Below, piece after piece: positions 22,511 to 32,775 of a stretch of DNA of 64,000 nucleotides. Origin of the DNA: Epiperipatus broadwayi. Lineage: Eukaryota; Onychophora; Udeonychophora; Euonychophora; Peripatidae. The notes beneath the pieces were generated by a model. It was not told the DNA's origin. It made no database searches and worked only from the letters and a program-made list of their open reading frames with translations. Location: assembly GCA_028023455.1 (NCBI GenBank), contig JAQFVV010006342.1:2005001-2069000 (forward strand), in the 5' to 3' direction. How positions within the stretch are numbered: the first letter of the stretch is position 1; each line of letters starts with the position of its first letter. The translations under genes were made by a program, and so were the position numbers.

Positions 22511-22781
22511 ATATATAGAACATTTATTTAACTATGATTTGATTTTGAATTTTTTGTTTTCCACTAATATAAGGTTATATCTAATACACATTTATTTATA
22601 AAGATAGTTGATATGATTTTTATGAAGAATTATTTTGGAAATATCTTATATTAATGAAAAGTATAATCTTTTTTGTTTCATTTTTTAAAACAAATTTTGC
22701 AAATACAGGTATTTATTTGTCATATTTTTAATAGCCATAAGGAATGACCCCGATATGTGCTGTATGAATTTATAAAACTGA

Positions 22782-22963
22782 GGGATACTCTCACTTTGTA
22801 AACACAAGATAGTGTCTTTGAAAAGAATGAATCCACCTTATCATTTTTAGCTAATTTATATATATAGGCCAATCTAAAATATTTAAAAAAGTTAAAGTGG
22901 ATTCATTCTTATCTTTTCAAAGACTCTATCATGTGTTTAGCGCATGTGTCAAGGTGATTCCCT
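22782..22963. mobile_element. Foldback MITE-like element
   Basis: Imperfect inverted arms (about 22782-22839 and 22891-22963) share 'AGTCTTTGAAAAG' and 'GAATGAATCCAC'. Ends GGGA.../...TCCC. No flanking duplication is obvious. Confidence 0.6.
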
Positions 22964-23159
22964 TATGATTATTACAAATAAAATGGTACTAGATAAGTAA
23001 ATAATTAGTTATTGCGGTTTTATAAATTATTGCTAAATTTACTTTATTCTTTTTGTATAATTTGTAATACAGTATTTAATAAATTGTTTGTTTATATATA
23101 CATCCCTTTTAAATTTTTTTGTGATAAATGTTTGAATTTTTTATAGGTATCTATTATTC

Positions 23160-23260
23160 ATTTTTTTCAGATGTCATAACATCGGCCGGGATGCGAACCT
23201 GCAATCCGGGCAACTGCTTGTAAGGCAGTCGCGCTGGCCTCTCGACCACCAATGCAAGAC
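23160..23260 (-). mobile_element. Retroposed tRNA-like sequence with TSD
   Basis: On the minus strand a 75-nt core folds as a tRNA: acceptor CATTGGT/GCCGATG, D stem TCG/CGA, and anticodon arm CTGC-CTTACAA-GCAG with anticodon TAC (reads Val). A lengthened variable region and GGTTCGCATCC, a good box B, follow. The T stem has mismatches. It ends in CTGAAAAAAAT, an A-rich tail, and lies between exact 11-bp repeats ATCTATTATTC (23149-23159 and 23261-23271). This is a retroposed tRNA or minimal SINE, not a normal tRNA gene. Confidence 0.7.
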
Positions 23261-23271
23261 ATCTATTATTC

Positions 23272-24660
23272 TTTTAATGAGAGATTTATGCATTCCTCAA
23301 TAAATTCAAGATTTATACAAAAAGCAATCTCAATTAATGGTCATTACTTAAACTATACATACAAAATAATTAAATACATCAAATATTGTCATTTTTATTA
23401 AGTGCTAGCAAAATGATATCAGTTTTTGTAAGTATATATTCAATCTTTTCAATGGTACATCCACTATTGTGATAATAATGCCTTTCCATTTCACTGATAT
23501 TTATTTTTATTTTAGCTCTTAACTTTTCTGGATATTATACAATTTTTATTGATTTAGAACTATTCATAATATTATCAAAATAAGACAATTTCCAGCTTCT
23601 CATTTATACTTTTATTAAAAGTTTAGACCTAATGTAATGTCAAATCCATTTATTTACTTTTCTTGCAGTCTGACATTCACAGATTTTCATTACTACTATA
23701 ATTCAAAAACATATTTTTTTTTTTTTTAATATCCAATTTTCAAGTAATTTTGAGTAAAAGTCACCATGTAGAAATTTTAAAGATGGTTGCATTGAATATT
23801 TTTGTGTAAACGAGAAACCATAATGGGTTTATTTTACAGCAGAATATGATTTTACAGTTTATATGTATTGAAATAGATATGTCATATCTATTTTATGGTT
23901 GTCCATATGGTCTCATGCATAAGTAGGATTGGTTACAAATAGTTGTGAAATAGAATATAATAAAAATAGCTTTAAAAATACTGTAAAAGATAACTATTAC
24001 TACTATTTGATAATATCACTTTTACTCCACTTAGCAAGGATAATCAGTTCCCCAAAATACGTCATAAGTCAACAATCTTACGTAAAAAGTAAGCAATTAT
24101 AATGAGTTTTTGTGGGATAAAATTAATTCATTACTGTAAATTTAAAATATATAAAAATGTAATTAAAAAAATAAGACTTAAACTGAAGAAAGTGATAATT
24201 AATGAATACGCATAAATACATTTCAGTAGTTATAATTGTAAAATTATATACATAATTTTTTTATTCAGTCTGCTATTTTACTTCTTACATTGTAAGAAAA
24301 TGATAGTTCCTGAATCACCTGTTGAATTATTAAATTAAAGAATGAAGAAAAAAAATAACAAACCATAATGTACATTTTAAAATTTAATTTTGAAGCACTT
24401 TATGTCCTATTATCAACATTTTTTATTTTTATAATATCTAACCAATAAAATATATTTAAAAAAATTCACACTGCTATTAATTAAAAAAAAAAAAAAAACA
24501 CTTCGCGAATATACCTATAGATGCAGTGAAATTAAATGAAAAATTGATTCCTGAAATTTAGATAATGTAAATGGTCTTTTTTTTTTTTTTGCTGCTACTG
24601 TGAAATTTTTTTTTTTTTATGTTAATGATAAAATCATCATTATTCTGAATAAATAAGTAA
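23272..24660. other. No recognisable content
   Basis: AT-rich with poly-A and poly-T runs. No frame, repeat or RNA gene that I can support. Confidence 0.5.
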
Positions 24661-25018
24661 TGTGATGTGATGTATTATGGCTTCTCCTTAAACGAAGTCA
24701 AGAATATCTCAGCAATTATGCCCAGATAAATCTGTTAGCCACTTTATTTTCCATTCCCCACTCTAAATTTCCCCATATTCTGCTCCATCCCATTTCCACA
24801 ACATAATCTTTGTCAACTCTATAACCTTTATATCTAAATCCCCTTTATCTTTTCCCAAACCCAGCATAAAAACCAATAATTCACTTTCTGTATAATCACT
24901 TTTTTCATATTTATTCTTCCATAACTTCATTATATGTACCCTTTTTGTTTTCAAGCATTTACATTCAATTAACAAATGCCTAATATTTTCTATTCCTTCC
25001 TTACATAATTTACAAAAT
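24661..25018 (-). pseudogene. LINE ORF2 C-terminus and 3' end (split by PLE2)
   Basis: The minus frame reads FCKLCKEGIENIRHLLIECKC at its beginning, a C-x2-C ... H-x4-C zinc-knuckle pattern common at LINE ORF2 C-termini. It continues to MLWKWDGAEYGEI and a stop at 24763. The 3' part is a short UTR ending in TACATCACATCACATT. The rest of the same LINE lies at 29224-30716, separated by the PLE2 insertion. The same 3' end recurs inverted at 30825-30957. Confidence 0.75.
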
Positions 25019-25309
25019 TCAAATATGTTTAAAAATACATATATACAAGCAACAAAGATTACAAATTATAAAATTATTATATAAAAGCCTTTTTCGGCAA
25101 ATTATGTTTTTTTTTTTTTTTGCCCTTTTCAATATGTCTCCACGATTTAAAGCACATACAGTGACATCTATATCAATACATGAGAGAAGATAGATAAACA
25201 AATGGATATCTGACATGATCTATTATGTGTTGTTTTTTTTTCCCCCTCAATTCTTCTACAAAATTACTCTGTTATATCTATTGAATGGATATATATCCAC
25301 ATATATTAA

Positions 25310-26938
25310 TTAATTAACTATCCATTCTTTATCCATTAACCACTTATTATTTAACTTAATGGATGTTTTGTATATATTCATACAGTTGTTTTTATTATAC
25401 ATGATGTAGTTTGTTTCATATATTTTACGTCTATTAACATTTTTAATATAATCAAGAACACTTATATTATCAATACAATTTATTTTATGTCCATACTGCA
25501 AATAATGAACATATAACGCAGATCTATCATCTTTCCTAGCAATAGCATCATTGTGTTCTCTAGCTCTTTCTCCCAATTGCTTTGAGGTCTGGCCATAGTA
25601 AATCATATTACAAAAATTACATCTAATTTTATAAACCATTCCTCTCTTATATTTTATATCATCTTTCATTCTACAATTAGTTATCAATTTATCTAAATTT
25701 TTGCTATTAGCCCACCCCATGTTAATGTTTTTATCTAGATAATTTTTACTTTTTTTATTTAATATATTATATACACTAGGCAAATATGAAATTTTTATCC
25801 ACTTCTTTTGTTTATTAGTCCTACATCTATTATTATTCGTGCTATTTACTCCATGTTGTGAAAATATATTGTCAATACTATGCGCTGCATATCCATATCC
25901 CATATATGTTTGTTTAAATTTATCCTTCTGTAACATAGCAATATTTCTATCTGTATTAAATCTATCATTCTTATATTTAAAATTCTTAATTACACTCATC
26001 TTTTGTATCCATGGTTGTTTTGAATCAATTGATATAATTTTCCTTAATTTATAATCTTTAATAAAATGCTTAATTATAATATCATTATTTTGATTTAAAA
26101 TAATTTCAATATCTAAATACCTTATTTCATTATCAATTTCTTTCATAGTAAACCTAATATTATCAACATTATTATTAAATTGTTTATATAATTTATATAT
26201 TGCCCTCTTATTACCAATTATCAAACTATCATCTACGTATCTAAAATAATGTAGTACTTCTTTTTTAATTATACTGCCTTTTATAATATTGATTTCCATG
26301 TCATTAATGAACATAGATGCCATAAGCCCACTAATTGCACATCCCATTACCCATCCCTTATTTATACTCCAATATTCATTATTATATTTAAAATATAAAC
26401 TATTATTTATTAGGTTCAATGCTTCATTTATAATACTAATTATGCTATTATCATTGATATATAGAGATAAAGCCTTTATGACGACACTAATGCTTTTAAT
26501 TCTAGGGATACTAGGGTACATCGATTCTATGTCCATCACAAAGATACTGTGGTTTCTATTTATATTCATCATATTTAATTTATCAATAATAGCCTCTGTA
26601 TTTTTTATACAATATTGTCCATAACCAATAATATCAGCTATCCATTTGTTTAAATATTTACAAAATTTATGTAAAATGAAATTGCTAAAATTGAACAATA
26701 ATCTTAAAGGGTTATCTTCCTTATGCGTTTTTACCTTACAAAATATATATGGGTTCTCATATGAATTAGGATATAAAGAATAATATTGATTATCACTTAT
26801 AATGTTATTAAGCTTCATCTTTTTTAACAATTTTACATATTTATTTTTTATATTATTTGTAGGATCTTTAGATAATCTACTATACCCCTCATTTTTTATT
26901 ACACTATCTATTCTATCATTATAGTCCTTAGCGTACAT
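25310..26938 (-). CDS. PLE2 reverse transcriptase with GIY-YIG endonuclease
   Basis: 542 codons without a stop. RT motifs in order: KVKTHKEDNPLRLLF (68-82), FVMDIESMYPSIP (133-145, catalytic Asp), GWVMGCAISG (195-204) and YVDD (234-237, catalytic). The GIY-YIG nuclease lies near 432-470: RGMVYKI, then MIYYGQT, then the conserved Arg in GERARE and His in HND. In PLEs the nuclease nicks the target and the RT copies RNA onto it. The frame stays open upstream of the ATG to about 27093 (LAVKRLNRHLYELN...CRYVVMYAKD), so the ATG is internal and the normal protein is longer. Catalytic residues look intact, but the N-terminal part is cut off by an insertion. This is the best preserved coding sequence in the window. 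Confidence 0.9.
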   Translation of the reverse strand: MYAKDYNDRIDSVIKNEGYSRLSKDPTNNIKNKYVKLLKKMKLNNIISDNQYYSLYPNSYENPYIFCKVKTHKEDNPLRLLFNFSNFILHKFCKYLNKWIADIIGYGQYCIKNTEAIIDKLNMMNINRNHSIFVMDIESMYPSIPRIKSISVVIKALSLYINDNSIISIINEALNLINNSLYFKYNNEYWSINKGWVMGCAISGLMASMFINDMEINIIKGSIIKKEVLHYFRYVDDSLIIGNKRAIYKLYKQFNNNVDNIRFTMKEIDNEIRYLDIEIILNQNNDIIIKHFIKDYKLRKIISIDSKQPWIQKMSVIKNFKYKNDRFNTDRNIAMLQKDKFKQTYMGYGYAAHSIDNIFSQHGVNSTNNNRCRTNKQKKWIKISYLPSVYNILNKKSKNYLDKNINMGWANSKNLDKLITNCRMKDDIKYKRGMVYKIRCNFCNMIYYGQTSKQLGERAREHNDAIARKDDRSALYVHYLQYGHKINCIDNISVLDYIKNVNRRKIYETNYIMYNKNNCMNIYKTSIKLNNKWLMDKEWIVN

Positions 26939-27098
26939 TACAACATAACGACAACCTTTATCTTCTTTACTTATTACAATCCCAGAGCCATTACATATAT
27001 ATCTAATTTCGTTTATTATTTTTCTGTAGTTATAATCCCTATTAGAAATATTAAGTTCGTATAAATGTCTATTTAACCTTTTAACCGCTAATTAAATC

Positions 27099-27850
27099 AT
27101 TGGTTGTATGAGGTAAAAATCAAAGCTTTTAATTGGCCAACTCACAAACTGAAGACAAAGCCTATTGTTAAAACATATTCGCCTATAATATTAAATTCAA
27201 CTCAGATACGTTTATAAAAAGTATGTTATTAATTTTTCAGGTTATGAAGAGAACGGAAGTTCTTTCAAAAATAAATTGCTATTTATTTATTCTAAAATAT
27301 TCAATATCGGCAACATAAAAGCTATAATATAAACAAAAAGATCGACTTTTACGTTATAGAAAAGTAAATATTTCTTTTTACTACATCTACAATATTTGTA
27401 CTAAAATCTTCAATATTTTTCGAAAATAATTTTGTTTTTTTATTATTCTGTCTGAGAATCATTTTTATAATACTTAAAATTGGATTCGAAATGAAAATCT
27501 CAGCATTTTTCTTTATTTTCTTTGATCAGGCGGTTTCTTTGTTCTTTCCAGCCAATCAGAATGTCTTTTTCGGCTGAGAGCTTGCTAAGAACCAATCACA
27601 AATAATGTTCCTTCTTTGTTTAGGTTTAAATGCGTTTTTTTTCTATTTTTTACTTGTAAAATAAATCGGAAGATGGCACCATCTTACAGAACTTTTAAAA
27701 ACGAATTCAATACGTGTTTAACGAATATTTTCATATAAAAACTGGCTGAGTTAGAGTGATGTCAGATGTCGACAAGGAGCCTCGTAAGAGGCGGGCAAAG
27801 AGTTAAAACACAATGTAATTTCTTTTTCTCCCCGTATGAAATATGTGCCA
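27099..27850 (+). other. Insertion in PLE2 with promoter-like features
   Basis: About 750 bases between the N-terminal and RT parts of the PLE2 frame (DIELA | AVKRLNRHL). On the plus strand it holds two CCAAT boxes (GCCAATCAGAATG at about 27552, ACCAATCAC at about 27592) and AAGATGGCACCATC near 27670. A short ATG frame at 27759-27806 encodes MSDVDKEPRKRRAKS, with GTAAGAG inside it. Composition is less AT-biased than around it. Ends are uncertain: only AATT could be a shared flank, and no inverted repeats are seen. Confidence 0.5.
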
Positions 27851-28490
27851 ATTCAATGTCTGTTATAATCCTCTTCTTTATATCTTTGTCTATAAATGGG
27901 ATAAATGATGGATTTTTACTCAGTAAATTACTTTGTTCACGTGAAAATTTATAGTCCGTTAAATTTACAAAATTGTCTGAAACATGTTTTTTATATTCCA
28001 TAGATTTATAAGAGTGCTGAATATTATCATATCTGCATGATCTATTAGTGGAAAATTTATTAATCAGCCATTCCCATTTTTTAGTATATTTAAGGTGTAT
28101 TTTATAATACCATTTATTACGATAATTATTTAAGAAAGCTTTGAAATTATCCCAGACATTTATCCTTTTTAATATTGGTTTTATAATTTTATTTAAGCTT
28201 CTAAATCTATCCAAACTTCTTTTAAAAATGTAGTATTTTTCATTTATAAAAATCTGCAACAAATAATTCTCCAATTTATATATTAATCTATTATTATTTG
28301 AGATCTTCTTATTCCTTCTAACGTTAATTATACATGCTTTAGGCATAATCTTATGTAATTTACAATTATTTAAATATGATAATTGACCTTTTATTTTTTC
28401 CATATGTAAACATAATTTAGTTAATTTCTTTACCTTAATCAAATCAATCGTATCCAAATTATCTCTCATATATTTCCATAAATGCTCCAT
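27850..28490 (-). pseudogene. PLE2 N-terminal region (separated)
   Basis: Part of a 242-codon minus frame beginning MEHLWKYMRDNLDTIDLIKV. The Lys-rich protein ends, before the insertion, in the PLE block KFSREQSNLLSKNPSFIPF (about 27925-27985) and KRIITDIELA. The sequence 'LLSK..SFIP' is the conserved N-terminal PLE motif upstream of RT. The last 27 codons (HISYGEKKK...) come from the insertion. The frame is otherwise open, so the disruption looks recent. Confidence 0.75.
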
Positions 28491-28541
28491 ATCCCAAACA
28501 ACCGCAGTATTAATTCAAAAGTAACATTATAAATAATATCG

Positions 28542-28604
28542 AAATTACTATACAGAAAAAGAATTAGAATTAAAATCAATTCTTTTTTTATGTTGCACTT
28601 CAAG
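28542..28604 (+). repeat. 63-bp inverted repeat, inner copy
   Basis: Reverse complement of 29154-29216 with a single mismatch. The pair brackets the inverted PLE2 3' fragment. Confidence 0.85.
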
Positions 28605-29153
28605 CTAAAGAACACAATGATGCTATTGCTAGGAAAGATGATAGATCTGCGTTATATGTTCATTATTTGCAGTATGGACATAAAATAAATTGTATTGATA
28701 ATATAAGTGTTCTTGATTATATTAAAAATGTTAATAGACGTAAAATATATGAAACAAACTACATCATGTATAATAAAAACAACTGTATGAATATATACAA
28801 AACATCCATTAAGTTAAATAATAAGTGGTTAATGGATAAAGAATGGATAGTTAATTAATTAATATATGTGGATATATATCCATTCAATAGATATAACAGA
28901 GTAATTTTGTAGTAGAATTGAGGGGAAAAAAAAAACAACACATAATAGATCATGTCAGATATCCATTTGTTTATCTATCTTCTCTCATGTATTGATATAG
29001 ATGTCACTGTATGTGCTTTAAATCGTGGAGACATATTGAAAAGGGAAAAAAAAAACATAATTTGCCGAAAAAGGCTTTTATATAATAATTTTATAATTTG
29101 TAATCTTTGTTGCTTGTATATATGTATTTTTAAACATATCTGAATATTGTATA
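28605..29153 (+). mobile_element. Inverted copy of the PLE2 3' end
   Basis: Plus-strand frame at 28667-28858 repeats the last 63 codons of the PLE2 protein, ending NNKWLMDKEWIVN and a stop, followed by the same 3' region. Matches the reverse complement of 25021-25565 almost exactly. It lies at the 5' end of the minus-strand element, so PLE2 has inverted termini of about 545 bases. Confidence 0.85.
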
Positions 29154-29216
29154 CTTGAAGTGCAACATAAAAAAAGAATTGATTTTAATTCTAATTCTTT
29201 TTCTGTATAATAATTT
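29154..29216 (-). repeat. 63-bp inverted repeat, outer copy at PLE2 5' terminus
   Basis: Partner of 28542-28604. Its last 7 bases overlap the target duplication at 29210-29223. Confidence 0.85.
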
Positions 29217-29223
29217 ACAAAAT

Positions 29224-30716
29224 AAATCACCCATTTTTTTCCATTTACATGTATATTCTCTTATAGCTAAAGATCCCATTCGCACCTTAAATAATAAACT
29301 ACTTTCCTTACTATTATCATATATTAACACACACCTAATATTCTGTTTATTTCTATATATATTTAAACTCTTTTTACTCTCCATACTATTTCTCCATCTC
29401 TCTAACTCCTGTTCTTTATTAATAAATCTATTCTTTTATCCCATTCCTTACTACTACAACACTCAACAATCCTCTTAACACAATCATCCCATCTTTTGTA
29501 CAAATATACTGATATAAATTCTTTATCCAAATCTTTTGCATACCGCATTACCTTTCTCACCCATCTTGTTACCTGCCCTTTACTCATAACCCAATTAAAT
29601 ACTATTTTGGCTATTTTTTATTATCCATGAACTGCAATATACCAAACATTTTCATTTTACTTTTTGCATCTCTCATATGAAAACTTGACCATCCCATTTC
29701 TCCTTGAATTACCTCTTTTGCTGTCCATACATCTGCATCCAATGCATGTCTTCCTACTTCCCTTTGAACTTTTTCTAAGTAATTTAATACCTCTTTACTA
29801 ACATATAATGGTATCATTACTATATGTTAAGCCTGCTACTGCAACTCCTTTCCATATTATTCTAACTACATCATATTTATTATATGAAAACACTGTTAAT
29901 TTCTTTATCAATCCCTTTCTTTCCTTTGCTTCATTTATCAATTTTTTCTCCCATTCATCCAAATAATTTTTCTGATTACTAAAAATAATTCCCAAATAAC
30001 TTTATCTATTCACCACACTTAACTTAATATCTTCCAATAAAAATTCTACATCTTCTCTTTCCCAGTCAACCCTTGCACATGTCATCAACATAACTTCCAT
30101 ATCTTCTCTTCTTTCTGCACCCAAAAATATATCATCTGCAAAAAAAAGACAAAATATATACTCCCTTACTACTTATTAATGGTATTTCTATCCCTCTTCC
30201 TAATCTTTCTATTGCTCTTTCCATTTCACTCAAATACAACACAAACAAAATAGGTGACATAGGGCATCCTTGCCTTAGCCCCACTCCATTTTTAACTTTA
30301 ACTGATTCTATATTCCCTAATTGATATATATATAATTATTTTCATATAATTTCTTAATAATATCTATTAAAGCTTCATCCATTCTCAAATTTGCTAAACG
30401 TATCCATAATCTATTTCTATCTACTCTATGATATGCCTTCTCAATATTTATAAAACTCATATATAACTGTTTACCTAAATTCCTACTCATATCCATAAGT
30501 TGTGTAACTACAAATAAACTATCTCCTATATGCATATCTAATCTAAAACATCCTTGCATTTCCCCCACTACATTATTCCCTTCCATCTATTTTACAACTC
30601 TTCTAGCCACCATATATGAGAAAACTTTATATAAAACTGATGTTACCACTATTGGTCTATAATTATTCAACTTTCTATGATCCTTATCCTTTCCTTTAAA
30701 TAATAATCTTACTCTT
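29224..30716 (-). pseudogene. LINE RT (5' part, split by PLE2)
   Basis: Minus-strand frames with stops give, in order: RPIVVTSVLYKVFSYMVARR, EMQGCFRLDMHIGDSLFVVT (RT motif), YMSFINIEKAYHRVDRNRLW (FIDLxKAYD-type motif), GLRQGCPMSPILFVLYLSEM (about 30225-30285), FFADDIFLGA (about 30120-30150, catalytic DD), and LNYLEKVQREVGRHAL with EMGWSSFHMRDAKSKM (29630-29790, thumb). It continues in 24661-25018 after PLE2. The endonuclease part is missing, so this copy is 5'-truncated at about 30716. Confidence 0.8.
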
Positions 30717-31010
30717 GTATTATTGCCATCCAGTGCAAGCCTTACTAATTAATGGATGCAAGTCTTCTTACTGAGTAGGCAATAGATAGGGATTTTATGC
30801 ACTGGGTGGCACTACTGTATGGAAATGGGATAGAGCAGATTTTGGGTAAATTTAGAGTGGGGAATGTAAAATAAAGTGGCTAACAAGTTTATCTGGGCAT
30901 AATTGCTGAGATATTTTTGACTTCGTTTAAGGAGAAGCCATAATACATCACATCACATATGTTTTAACAGCTTGTTTAAGCACAGGAAATGATCATGTGA
31001 TATTTTAGTG
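30717..31010. mobile_element. MITE-like element with a LINE fragment inside
   Basis: 30717-30824 carries CCATCCAGTGCAAGCC and GGTGGCACTACTGTATGG plus 'AGATAGGGATTTTATGC', all shared with the element at 5905-6515. 30961-31010 (CTTGTTTAAGCACAGG, GATCATGTGAT) matches its outer end. The two parts are separated by 30825-30957. Confidence 0.5.
30825..30957 (+). mobile_element. LINE 3'-end fragment, inverted relative to 24661-25018
   Basis: Starts GGAAATGGGATAGAGCAG and matches the last codons and 3' UTR of the neighbouring LINE, ending CATAATACATCACATCACAT. It is a short 5'-truncated copy. Confidence 0.8.
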
Positions 31011-32640
31011 TCATTATTCTGAATATTCTATACAAATTACAAGATTACTGATTTAAAATTGAACAAATAAATGTATTTTAAATTTATGTTCAGTAACTTT
31101 GACCATATAAAGTTGCATATTAACTGCATAATAATACATGATTTTTTTTTCTCTCTTTTTTTTTTCAAAATAATTTACAATTATGATGACTGTATTTAAT
31201 AAGAATGTTTAATGTATTTTTTGCAGCAAACAAAATAATATTCATAAGAATTTTAATCTATAAAATTGTTGAGTGAATATATTTTTACCTAATGTATATA
31301 TTTTACAGTTTAATATTAGTAGACTTTATTTTTGTAAATGATCAAAGGTAGTTTTAGATTATTTACTGTACCGAATAAAACTGCCCCCCCCCCTTTTTTT
31401 TTTTTTTGTTTTATAATCATTAATAATGAAAATCATCTTCATTTTGGATTTGTCAAAAAGAAAGCATTAAATTATCTTTCAAAAATTACTGTACAGTAGT
31501 CAGATAAATTACATTAATTGTATTTTAATTTTATAGTCAAAACGTAATCTGGTATATTATATAATGAATAAACTCAGAACTGTACTGTACAGTTTTAGCA
31601 TCAATATCGCCATTTTATTTTCTGTTGAAGTAGCTTTAATGGAGTCATTATCCTATGATGTCAAAAATCTTATATAATAACCACCATTTTTCAAAATGGT
31701 GATTATTTTTAAGAAAAAAAAATCAATTTTTTTTAAAGATCATTGTAACAAATAATTGATTTATATCAAAATAATGGGTACAAATTAATGAAAATCATTA
31801 TAGCGAATTCTCACATAAAAGTACATCATTAACTAAAGTAAAGATGTATATAAATATCAAAAAATACTGTAATGAGTTAATTTTTGTTAGCAATAGCTTA
31901 ATGATTTAAAAATTTTAAAAAAAAAAAGAGGAATGTGTTTAAGTAAATAATTGTAGCAATAAATATTTGAATGAATGACTAAAATGTTATATTATAAAAC
32001 ACAATTAGATTAAACAGTTTAATTAGAAAATAGATCTTTAAAAAGTAATTGCATTTACATTTTACTTCAATAGAAATAAAAACAAAAAGATTGAAAGGGA
32101 TTATGATTTGTTTTATATATATTTGTATGCAATTATATTTTTTGTTATAAGAGATTAATGCATAGCTAAAACTATAATTTCTAATTTTTATCTTTAAAAA
32201 AAGAATTTAGTTAAGGAGATAATTATGTGAAAAAATGTTTAAGTATAATTATGAATTTATCTAAGATTTCATTAAAAAAATAGAAGTAAGAGCATATATA
32301 TAAGTTGTATCATTAGAAAGAGAGATGTGAAACTGCAATTAGAAATTCAGTTATGACGAAATGACAAACATTTATTCAAATTTATTTAAAATAAATAAAC
32401 TCAGCATGGAAAATTTTATGAATAATTTAGTCATTCTAGCTTGTTCTAATAATGTGTATTTACAAATCAATGAGAGAAATCCTAAAACAAATTATATAAA
32501 CATCTCAAGTAATTAGGTGGAAATTTCTGCCAAGAAAGTGGCTTCGCTACTATTATGTGAATATAAGCTACTTAAATCAATAACATTATTTATCTATTTT
32601 CTAAAAAAAAGAGAGAGAGACTTTCATCATTTCATTTACA
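31011..32640. other. No recognisable content
   Basis: AT-rich, with a C-run followed by a T-run at 31384-31408 and a short hairpin CACCATTTTTCAAAATGGTG at 31681-31700. Nothing else supported. Confidence 0.5.
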
Positions 32641-32644
32641 TTTC

Positions 32645-32775
32645 ACGCTATGTGGTTTGATGCGGTTGTTGGATCGGCCGACTTAGGATGGGGAGATCCC
32701 ATATTTGATTCTGTCACTCACAGATTTGACACTCAAACTTCTTATGAATTCCTGAATAATAAAGCCATACACCTT
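32645..32775 (+). mobile_element. tRNA-derived SINE
   Basis: The head 'TGTGGTTTGATGCGG...CGGCCGACTTAGGATGGGG' then TTTGATTCTG resembles a tRNA D-arm to T-arm (box A TGGTTTGATGCGG, box B ATTTGATTCTG). The tail is ACACTCAAACTTCTTATG ... AATAAAGCCAT. This is the most complete copy of the SINE family in the window. Confidence 0.6.

Larger units (their letters stand above)
25019..29209 (-). mobile_element. PLE2: Penelope-like element with 14-bp TSD
   Basis: Inserted in a LINE reading frame, within the FCKL codons. The duplicated target ATAATTTACAAAAT is at 25005-25018 and 29210-29223. The element runs on the minus strand: an inverted copy of its own 3' end (28605-29153), an N-terminal region (27850-28490), an unrelated insertion (about 27099-27850), then the RT/GIY-YIG frame (25310-27093) and a 3' region. 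The precise TSD inside a coding sequence fixes both ends well. Confidence 0.85.

Noticed and set aside
25839-26624. Plus-strand hydrophobic frames of 71 and 111 codons
   Set aside because: Antisense shadows of the PLE2 reverse transcriptase.
27093-27850. Intron inside PLE2 (some PLEs keep introns)
   Set aside because: The joined frame would need a donor beginning CA, so no GT-AG or GC-AG pair restores the reading frame. An insertion fits better.
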